Shown here one piece after another: positions 1 to 9,343 of a DNA stretch of 55,596 nucleotides. Each line of letters opens with the position of its first letter. The stretch's first letter is position 1. The notes beneath the pieces were generated by a model. It was given only the letters and a program-made list of their open reading frames with translations, searched no databases and was not told the DNA's origin. The stretch comes from Scenedesmus sp. ARA3. Taxonomy: Eukaryota; Chlorophyta; Chlorophyceae; Sphaeropleales; Scenedesmaceae. The stretch is from contig RWJK01000816.1 in assembly GCA_004335835.1 (NCBI GenBank), positions 1 to 55,596 of the forward strand, written 5' to 3'. The position numbers and the translations under genes are program-made.

Positions 1-1036
1 CACGCCACACTCGACACCACAGCCACAGCAGCGCACCGGCCGCCACCAGGGGGCAAGGGGAGGGTGGCGGCCGCAGCCAGCGCAGGCGCAGGCATGCGTC
101 AGCATGCATGCTTCCCAACCAAACAGGTGACGCTGTGCAGCACAGGTTGAGCGCACTGTCGCCACAAGCACAGGCAAACCCGCCGATCTACACGCATCCT
201 GCACTCATCTTGCGATAAGACATATGCACAAATGCCCCCTGCTACAGCCCAGTACCAGAGACTCACCTCAGGGGACCTAGCAAGATGGCAGTCTTGGTAA
301 AATGAGAGAGTAGCAGTGGCAGCAGACGGCGATGATGGCAGCATGGTCCCTTGGTGGTCTCTTGGTGCTGGCTCCTTTGGCGGGTCGGCCTGCGGCGCAG
401 GAGCAACCACCAGCAGCACAGTGGCCGCCGGTGGTTGCAGCAATCGCATGCCAGGGGCAGTCAGCGACTGTAGGCGCAGAACTTGTGCAGCGTTGGTTCG
501 GCACAAGCACACAGCTGTTAGGAGTCACTAGCTACGCAGGCGGCTGCACATGCAACCCCAGCACATGTTGAGCACACAAGGTGATGCTAGCGGTGCACAA
601 CCAAACAGAAGAGCCTACTCACAGCAACACTGGTTGTTCAACCTTGGCCAAAGGATGCCGCTGGCTGCCCTGTCTTGCCATGCTGACCCACTGCTCCCTT
701 CATGCTGTCGTGCTATGCTGCGTGCTGCGTGCTGCCGTTCTCTCAGCTGGATGCCTTCAGCCTGCCCGCTGTCCTGCTGACATGGTCCTTACAGCTGCTC
801 CTCTGCTATGCTGTCGGCTGCACTGCTGGCTGTCTGCTGGCCTGCCTTCAACCTTCAGCCTTCCATCCAGCCTCCAGCTGCCAAAAGATGCTGCCGCTGC
901 CTGCTGGCCTGCGTGGCTGACCACTGCCGCTGCTGCTGCCAAGAAAGACTGCCGCCAAGAAGGAACCTGCGTCAACTGCACACCACACGCCACGCCAACA
1001 GCACACACAAGGAGCACCTCTAGGCGGGACCGCAAG
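1..1036. repeat. Left terminal inverted repeat, perfect 1,036 bp
   Basis: This segment is the exact reverse complement of 54561-55596. I checked the first 120 bases directly, and the translated open frames across the rest are mirror-identical. The first mismatch is at 1037 (C here, A in the mirrored copy), after which the homology continues with substitutions and small indels. No protein function is recognisable inside, and the many open frames are typical of CAG/CTG-rich sequence. No target-site duplication can be assessed because the window ends at the repeat tips. Confidence 0.97.
38..72. repeat. Subterminal hairpin, left tip
   Basis: GGCCGCCACC at 38-47 pairs perfectly with GGTGGCGGCC at 63-72 around a 15-nt purine-rich loop (48-62). 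Being within 75 bp of the element tip, it could be a binding or end-processing site, but that is inference. Confidence 0.8.
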
Positions 1037-1389
1037 CAGACCTGTATGAAAGCACAGCAGCTGGCGGCAAACCTGTCGCTGCCCCTTTTCCAGCAGGCAA
1101 CACGCTCACCTCTCACACCATCAACACTGCAATGCAAGCTGTATGTTGCACGGGGCTGCAGAAGCAAGCCAGCCAAGCAAGCCTGTGTGCTCACCTGCAC
1201 CACTGGAGAGCCTACTGGTCTCGGCCTCTGCTGCTGCCTGCACACAAACCGCCATGCTGCAGTAACCAGCACCACCTGCCTGAACACTGCCTTGCTGCTG
1301 TGCACCTGGGTGCCTTGCATGTGATGAATTAAGCCCTGTGTTGGCGTTGTCACAATTAGGCAAAGGCTGCCAACTGACGACCGACATGC

Positions 1390-2430
1390 TGAGACCTGCG
1401 GTGAAACAACGTCACACAACAGCACGCACACGCACAACGGGCAACAGCACACAGCAGACCATTGGTGGCAAGCCTAAGGGCAAGATGCGGAGTCTACCTG
1501 CAGCTGCTGCTGTAGTGCTGTGCTGCCATGCATAGCAGTGGCTCATCAACCCGATGCGGCTGCAAGGAAGCGTAGATAAGTCTGCAGCCGCTCACCTTGC
1601 TGCGCCGTGCCTGATCACACTGATTGCCTTGCTGCCTTGCTGCGAATCGACCTGCAGTGAAACAACGTCACGCCAACCACGCCACGCCACACACAACAAC
1701 AACACACAGCAGACCATTGGTGGCACGACTACAGGAGGCAGGGCGCTACAGTGCCTGAGATCCAGCTGCAACGACATTAATGACATGGCAAAACAGGTGC
1801 CCGTCTACGCTGCGCCTACCTACTGGCATACAGCCCAAGCAGCAGCCGCTCACCTGCTGGCACCGTGCCTGTTTGTGTGGTCACTGCCTGTTGCTGGTGT
1901 GTCGACCTGCGCTAAGCGCCAGGGCCTGCAGAGAAACAACGCCACACCACACGCCACACGCGCAACGACACACAGACCATCGGACGCCTCCAATGACAGG
2001 TGGGGCATTACTGCTGTTCATCGCAATGTTCTGAGCCGAGCATCCTGCGTGGCTGACATGGTGAGAAGCAACGTTGGCTGGTTTATATGCAAATGATGCA
2101 TAGGATGACAAACACACAACCGCACTGCCTGCCTGCCTGGCTGCTGCAGCTGCCGCATGTTCGATGCCACCCACCTGTTGTGAAGAGAAGACAACGGAGG
2201 AGCGCTGCTGCATCTACACAGGCGGATCCCCATCTGTAGCCCAGCATCAGCCGATCAATGCCCTACTGGCTGCTCCTACAGAGACATGACGTATCGCAGA
2301 CCACTGCTAGACAGACCCATACTTGCTTCAAATTCGCCATCCTGGTCACCCTGCGATAAACAACATCACACCACCCACCACGCACAACAGCACACAAGAC
2401 CAGTGGATACCACCTGAGACTCATAATGAG
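1390..2430 (-). repeat. Array of about four degenerate subterminal units (left arm)
   Basis: Cores resembling CCATTGGTGGC occur at about 1459, 1714, 1978 and 2400. Each is followed on the minus strand by a GTG-rich stretch and a near-invariant block close to GTGACGTTGTTTCACTGCAGG. Spacing is about 255, 265 and 420 bp. The block resembles a splice acceptor, and GTGAGC donor-like sites follow 60-200 bp later, so each unit could be an intron-exon module. In one unit an 8-bp length difference between the arms breaks a shared reading frame, which argues against simple coding conservation. Confidence 0.75.
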
Positions 2431-3154
2431 GCGTGCTGCTGCATTTTGCCAAGCAACAATGCTGCACATCTACTTGCATTCAGCATGAACAAACCGATGC
2501 AGTGCATTTAACCCAGACACATAGCCCTGACACTGAGAGCTGCAACAGAAGCTGTGCCTCAACTTGCAAACTCACCTGATGTTCTAGAGCTTGGCGCCGT
2601 TTACACAGGTACTGCACAATCAACAGGCATCCACAAACTCTGAAGGTAGTATCCAACAGCCTGCTGTACTGCCATACACAAGCCATCAATCCTGCCGCTA
2701 CATAACACTGGTAGACACCTGGGGCTAGAACACACTGCGATGCATTACTGCATGCAGGAAACCTGCTTTTCCACCACTGCGAATCACATAGGCCTGTCTG
2801 ACACAGCTGTCCCAAATTAGAAGCAGTACGCACACTCTCTTGCACAGCTACTTGTTGCACCACTCTCTGCCATTGCCTGAACATTGCTGCTGTCCATCGT
2901 GCCAGCACTCCAATGCCCTCGACGCAGCTGAAAAAACACTACAGACCATGTTGCAGGAAGCCATCACAACCTGTCACATACGGCACTGCTGACTGCAACC
3001 ACTACGCTGAAACCGGTATCAAATGCTACATGCAAGAAGCGTATACGCTGCCACGAAGTCATTATCACTGCACAAAGCACGCTTGCCAAGCTGCCATACA
3101 TTTCACAACATCTGCAAACCTTCCTCACACAACCCGCACAAGGTGGACAAAACA

Positions 3155-6100
3155 CTACACACTGTGCTGCCATGTTTGTTGATTCAACAGAGTTCTGCCG
3201 CACTGCTGCCTTGTACTGTTGTGCTGACGATGCTGGTGATGTGCTGCTCTGGCTGCCCTTGTGCTGCTCTTGGTGGAGAGGAGGCGGGGTCCTGGTGGAG
3301 GCCTTGCAGGAAGGATGGCCGTGACGCGGGGTGATGCTTGGCGGGCGGATGGCTTGGTGGGCTTGGCGGGACGCCGGCTGGCCTGGGGGGCAGGCGGGGA
3401 CCTTGGCGGGGGGCTGGCTGCGGGGCTGTAGCTGGCGGCTCCTGCGAGGTTGGTTGCAACAGCAGCAGCAGCAGCAGCAGTGGGTGCCAGGCAAGTTACT
3501 GCAGCGATACACGGATGCTGTTGCATGAATGCCTGCGCACGCCAGGCACGTTGACAGGCACGTGCGGAGCAGCGGACATGGGAGTTGCAGACATCCTGAC
3601 GCATAGGCAGTGCCCTGCCTTAGCATTGTGCGGCCTACGCAGCATGCTGCTGCACAGCCCTCACCTGTTGTGTGCTCCGGCTGCGCATGGTGCACATATG
3701 AGGCAGTGGGCAGGACTTGTCGGGACATGGACGCGGGACTTGGAGGAACGCCTGTTGACGCGCTGGCGGTGCTTCGGCAGACCTGCAGCAGCAACAGCAG
3801 CAGCAGCAGGTTGCAGCCAATGCAGCAGTCGGCCAGCTGTACATACCGCACACAGGCAGTGCCGCTCTGCTTGCAGCAGCATGCACGTAAGCACGTCACC
3901 AAGCAGAAGTCTGCATGGCGACTGCGCAACTGCAGCACTGCGCGTGGCACACCAGAACGAGGCACAGCATTACATATACGTCATGCAGGCGCGCCTCACC
4001 TGGTCACGCTCCGGCTGAAGATTTGTCTTGGCAGGAGGCTGTGGGACGCGGCAGTGTTGTGGGCTTGGCTTGGCTTGGCTTGGCGGCTCCGCCCTTGCTT
4101 GCTCCAGCTCCCTCAAGGTGATGCTCCGGGCTGACAACACATCCACTGGCCGAACTAAACTGTCTGAGCTGCCCCCACACTACACACTTCCACACTACAC
4201 ACAAAGACACCTGCTACTGCTGCCTTGCAGTAGAACACAAACATTAGAACACCAGCAGTAGAACACAAGCGCAGCCTCACCCGTCCAGCTATGAGCTCCC
4301 TGAAACAGCGCTGGCCACAAGAAGCAGAACAACATCCTGAAGATGCACCCTGCTTTACAAGCCTGCATAAGCTCGACCTAGCAGATACTTTACCACCTTG
4401 AGGCTCAGACAGCGCACGTACGCGGCAACGCACTACTGCCTACTGCAATGAAAACTTACATCCAGGGACACAGACTGGCGTACCATTGCAATTGTTACTA
4501 TACCATATGTGCTCCTTTGGCCTGATTGCTAACATACAGTTGCCATGACACACTTCTTGCAAGGAACTGGGCCCAGACTAACCAGCACTGGTGCCTGCTG
4601 TCCTCTTGGACTGCAACGTATACATCCTTTAACAACCATCCAACCACCTTCCCGGCACACCCACCGATTTCAGTACCAGAACACATGATTTAGAACACAT
4701 GAGCACACCGCTTACGGCACGACGCTTGCAATCAACATCACTGCCAGATCCGATTTGCGGTGACATCTGCCTGCTGACCTTTTCCACAGCAACAGATCAA
4801 CACGAAGCCTACGGCTATCTTCCAAGCAGATTCATGGTGTCTAGCACTACAACACACATTGCAGCACACCAGCACACCGCTTACGGCTCTTCTTGCTTGG
4901 CTCAACACTGCCACAAAAATTAATGGTTAATTTGAACGCAACATCACAGCGATGTACTCCTGTTGACACCTAGGTGAAGTCACTTGATGCATGCACTGAC
5001 CAGTTGTAACTGCGCCTTCTTCATAAAGCCGAGCTGTACACACAACGCGTCCAGGTAATGCAAGCAGCACTGTCGTACGCAAACCATGCACACACTGCGG
5101 ATACACACGCAAACAATACACTGACAATCTGGGGTAAACGAAGACAATGGTCGCTGGCGGCTTGTAGAAAAATCTTGCATAGCATTGAGAGGATATTGCC
5201 GGTGCAGCTTGCAGAAGTAGTGCCGAAGGTGAAGCAGGGATGCAGTTGGCGCTGTGAGGAGGGTTGACGGACGAGGGATTGCGGACACTCCTGCAAGCGA
5301 GTCGCACACAGCAGCACAGGCAGGGGTGTAAAGCACCGCACAGAATGCAGAACAGGGTAATGCAGTGCCACGGGTACTGCCCCATGCTTGTTTAGAGGGC
5401 CTCTTCTGCTACAAGCTGCAGCGTACAGCACAACGCCTGCTGCGCATTGACATGCAGGAGGGTCGTTTAGCACACTCCACAGCCAGGCAGCAGTGGCAGC
5501 AGCACGCAGGAGGGTCGTTCAGCACACTCCAAAGCCATGCAGTAGTAGCAGCAGCATGCTCACCAGCAAGACTGAAGGTGCAGGGACCCATGGATGTTGA
5601 AGCGTAGTACAGGACAGGTAGCCGCACGTGGCTCGCTGGCTTGCAGTTGACGGAGCTTGCATAGAGAAGTGCATTTTCAATGCGATGTCTGTAGCTTGCA
5701 GGCGGGAGCTGAGCCGCGGATCGACACTCTTCACGATGAAGTACTCTTCCGGCTGGGTGGCCGCAGATGGCCCGATGACTGTGCGCCAGATTCTACAGTC
5801 CATAACTAGGCGCGGGGGAGCACATGCAAGAGCATGCGTGCACGCAGGGTGCTGCTGACCGCTGCAAGACGCTTGTTGCCTTCCCTGCTGAAATCGGCCT
5901 TCGGCTGCCCAAGCTGTTGCTGCATGATAACTACGTTGCATACTGTATACCAATTCACTGCATTACTAGGCGGAGAAGGGCTGCAGGCGTGTCGGGCATG
6001 GTGTCGGGTTTGCAGCATGCAAGCACACGCTGGAGCGGAGCATGCATAGCCGACGAGCCAGCGCTTGCCAGATGATCTTGTGATCAGTAGCTGAGCCCGT

Positions 6101-6271
6101 AATGACGTGCAGCTGGGCCGTGAGGTGTGCAAGCAGTTGGCGTGCAAGCAGGGCCGCTATGTGCCGGGCTGAGGGCCGCGGCACCACAGGGCATGCATGA
6201 AGTGACGAAGAGGGTACCTGTAAAGGCCGGGAGGGGGAAGGCAGAGTGGGCAGGGCAGCACAAGAGAACAC
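3155..6271 (-). other. Candidate outward-transcribed gene or gene remnant, left arm
   Basis: Several stretches look like exons shared with the right arm. (a) 5966-6271 contains LHACPVV-type coding after a TTTACAG acceptor. (b) 5519-5953 contains VIGPSAATQ, matching VIGPYAATQ on the right. (c) An exon ends at 4000 with the codons for LQPERDQ before a GTGAGG donor; the right arm has LQPQRYQ. (d) 3665-3782, with CAG acceptor and GTGAGG donor, encodes STGVPPSP. (e) About 3180-3450 is a proline/arginine-rich block. I do not recognise the family. In (e) all three frames are open, so the true frame cannot be chosen. It could be a real gene, a pseudogene, or a non-coding repeat with chance open frames. 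Confidence 0.3.
5454..5556. repeat. 52-bp tandem duplication
   Basis: Two adjacent copies beginning GCAGGAGGGTCGTT at 5454 and 5506, with a few substitutions between them. No counterpart is obvious at the mirrored place in the right arm, so it probably arose after the arms separated. Confidence 0.8.
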
Positions 6272-6461
6272 GGACGACCTGCAAGCAGCAACATGTGCTG
6301 AGCAGAGCCTGCTAGTCCGTGGCGCCTTACCTTATACAATGGTGCAGTAGACAGCTGTTCAAGCTAATCTAAGCTGACCTAGCCTCCTGCTGCACGCGCT
6401 TGCTATATGAGGCCGGAGCGAGACGTCTCTGTAACGTCCTCGTCAGCAGGGTTGTACGCTC

Positions 6462-9315
6462 GTGGTTTGCGGCATGTCGTGCATTTGGCACATCAAGCCG
6501 CTGATCGCTCATGTTTGTTGGCTTGTTATTTAAGAAGTCCGCTGAGCTGGCCTAACAGCCACGCCATGACTTAGGCAGTACAGCACTGTACTTGTGCAGG
6601 CTGGCCCAGCTGTTGAACATGTTTTGCTGCTAACAGCAGCTACCTGCAGGACTCATTATGAGTGTTTCGCTGCATCTTGCCTGCCACTTCGCCACGTGCA
6701 CTAGGCGGGAGACTGGGCAGGTCCTGCAAGAATCTGTGTGAGCCTCATGGGCTGCCAGTGAGCCCAGCCACGCCACGATCTGTTATCACAGTTGTCACAT
6801 CATGTTACATGGGCTAACTTGCAACAACCATCATCAAGGTAATCGTCAGCATGCTCATTCCTGCACAGCATGCTTGACGCCGTGCTGAAGTATCGAACCG
6901 CATTCCCAGCATGCTGCTTATGCGCATGGACAGACTGCTTACAGCAGTTGGTGCTGTGCAGAACAATTTCCCCCTTTGCACAGCTCCACAGCATGCTCTC
7001 CGATGCGTTTCCCCTATGGGTCTCTGCCGCTCGCCACTCATGCTAGCACACTGTGATGTGCTGCCGGCACAGTAATAATGTGCTGTGAACATCACATGAT
7101 GTGGAGATAGGCTGTAATGTGACGACCAATCACGCACCAACCCAGTGACAAAATATGGCAGCCGTTGGCCATGCGAAGCCGACAAGCCTGCCTTGCGTAC
7201 TGCTTTGAACAGAACAGCATGCAAGAAATGCACTTATTGTTGGCAAGCTGGCAACGGCTTGCAATTGCAGCGTGCCAGGCCTGCTTGCTGGCTACGGCCA
7301 AACCACGTAATCAACCCACCAGAGCCACAGTAGCAGCGCGTCACCACCAAACCCAATTGCATGATGGCTGGCAAAGCAGCGCAGCAGCTGCAGCAGCACC
7401 CCAGCAGCGTGAAGCATAACACCCATTACCCAACTCGGGCCCTTCCGTTGAGCATGAAGAGGAGGCAAGGCCTTCCCAAGGCAAAGCCCCTGCATGACAC
7501 AGCTGCTTGCATGCAACTGGTTGTAATCTCTCTGTCAACAACTAGCAACACAGCACGCATGTATACCCATCGTCAACAGCAGCACACACACGCACCCCCA
7601 CGCACCGTTTCCGGGGATGTCTGGCGCTGTCAGACGACGTCATTTAGACGGCCAAGAGCTGCACACCTGCGGCCCATCACTATATGGCATGCATAATAGG
7701 TTGCATGTTGTGGGGAGCATGGTGCCATGGCCAGGGGATGCTGCCAAGCGGGTGATGCGAAGCCAATTGGCTGCGGTGACCGCTTGACAAGCAGTGCTGC
7801 TGTCTGGCACTTTGGTTGGTTGCAGCTCAGAACCCAACCAAGCAACACCAGAACCAGCGGAATGAAACACAAATGGCAGCGACAGCCCATGCGTCTGTCC
7901 TTTGCATGAGCCTACAGCCCGTAAAATGGCATACGCCACAGCTCGCTTCACGGCTGCCCAAGCGGTGAAGAATCAACCCAACATGAACTTGGGCAGAAAG
8001 CTTGGGCAGAAAGCAGCGCATGCAGGACACCAGCTGGTGTACTTGGTACAAGCGCAGCCACACTCTCCGCAGCAGCAAAGGTCAAAGCGGTGAAGTCAGA
8101 AAACAGAAGAGAAGGACAACAGCTTGCCCATGGTGTGTTGTACAACAAAAGAGGCATGCACATACAGTGCATGCAGATGGACCAGCGTTGCCAGCCAGCC
8201 CATCCTTCCTGTCTCTCTCACCCATCCACCAGCAACCCACTCACTCATCAACCACTCTCTCCAAGCACTCCTGTCTGCAAGGAACCCAAGCGCATTGTCC
8301 AGCGCAGTCACTGACACCTCACGCACGCGCGTTGCAACCTCCTGTGATTAGAGCAGTCTATAGTACAATATATAAACTGTAAAGTATGTTTGAGGTCGCC
8401 GCTCAATTTGCGCCTCAAGCCTCGTACAAAACTCAAGAATTGTGCACGCAGCAGAGCAACAAGCGCGAGGCTGCACATGCCTGCTGTGCGCAACCTGCAG
8501 CAGCTCTTCCGCGTGCAGTGTTCAGACGATGCTACTGCACAAGATGTCCCGTGTCGGGTCCATCTCTCATGCTACATGCTAGGAACAGAGTCATGCTGAT
8601 CATGGCACATGCTGCATGCTAGCAACCAACAGCCTGTGAGTATGAGGCTGCTGTTTGGTGGAAAAAGACATGTCTCACGGCATACACTGTCAACAGGCAA
8701 ATCAAAGACTGTGCACAGGGCTTGGCCAGCAAGTTAGAGCCAAGCGCCCTGCCTTGCAAAAAGGACACGAGTCAGCAAGGAGGTTGAGCACACTGGCTGC
8801 AGGAGTAATCAAACACACAGCACATGTACAGGAGAAAAACGCCAGCGTAATCCACAGCAGCAGATGAACTTCGCCTGGGCCTGGCCAAGCATGACAAAGA
8901 ACATCAGCACAGCAGCTGACAAGGCACCTCGGGGGCCAGAAATGACATCACACAAGGCTAGCAGACTCAGCGCCAGCACCTCCCAGCGGGCCCACCCGCA
9001 CAACACGGCACGCCACCATCTGCACAACCCAATACCGTTGCATCATCTCCCAAGCCTGCAGCAGCGCAGCTGCCAGCCTGCCCAGCACAGCCCAAGTAAC
9101 CCAACCTGAGCCCCATGCCCCCAAAACTCCCAGACTCAATCGCAGATATTGTTCTTTCTGCATATGGACGAGCAGCGCTGCTAGCAGCACCCTGCATTGT
9201 GTAGCTTCCGGCCGCAGGGAGGGCTCAGTGCAACAACAACAACGCTGCTCAGCTCACGCGCACGGTCGGCAGGAAGGGCTACTGCCAGCTAGGCAGTGCA
9301 GCACACCCGCGCTGC
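6462..9315. other. Intergenic, no recognisable gene
   Basis: Between the left arm and the F-box/LRR gene only short unrelated open frames occur on both strands, and none resembles a known domain. A 13-bp motif CTTGGGCAGAAAG is repeated back-to-back near 7988-8014. No RNA gene was seen. Confidence 0.6.
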
Positions 9316-9343
9316 TCAGCTCACGCGCACGGTGGGCAGAAAG
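9244..9343. repeat. 33-bp direct repeat over the LRR gene stop codon
   Basis: GCTGCTCAGCTCACGCGCAC and the bases after it occur at 9244-9276 and again at 9311-9343. The second copy carries the stop codon and last residues (TVRVS) of the minus-strand LRR gene; the first copy, downstream of the gene, repeats that ending with minor changes. Confidence 0.8.

Larger units (their letters stand above)
1037..6461. repeat. Diverged inner part of left inverted arm
   Basis: Collinear in inverted orientation with about 49165-54560, with small indels only. Anchors matched by eye are: the CCATTGGTGGC cores near 1459-2410 with 53181-54120; the proline-coding block near 3180-3450 with 52110-52340; a run of GCCAAGCC near 4060-4087 with 51501-51540; the shared GTCATCGGGCCAT motif (reverse strand 5767-5779 with 49851-49863); a shared CTTCATGCATGCCCTGTGG (6184-6202 with 49419-49437); and CCTGCTGACGAGG near 6449-6461 with 49169-49181. 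Similarity is patchy and roughly three-quarters identity in the better blocks. Confidence 0.85.

Noticed and set aside
1..120. Telomeric ends
   Set aside because: No CCCTAAA or TTTAGGG-type arrays at either tip.
581..1324. 247-residue plus-strand frame in the left tip
   Set aside because: Leu/Cys/Ala-rich translation of CTG-rich DNA, with the opposite frames equally open. The mirrored copy in the right arm is cut short after the repeat boundary.
2964..3965. 333-residue minus-strand open frame
   Set aside because: Most of it runs through CAG/CTG and proline-coding repeats with all frames open, and it crosses conserved donor and acceptor positions. It is treated as candidate exons, not one gene.
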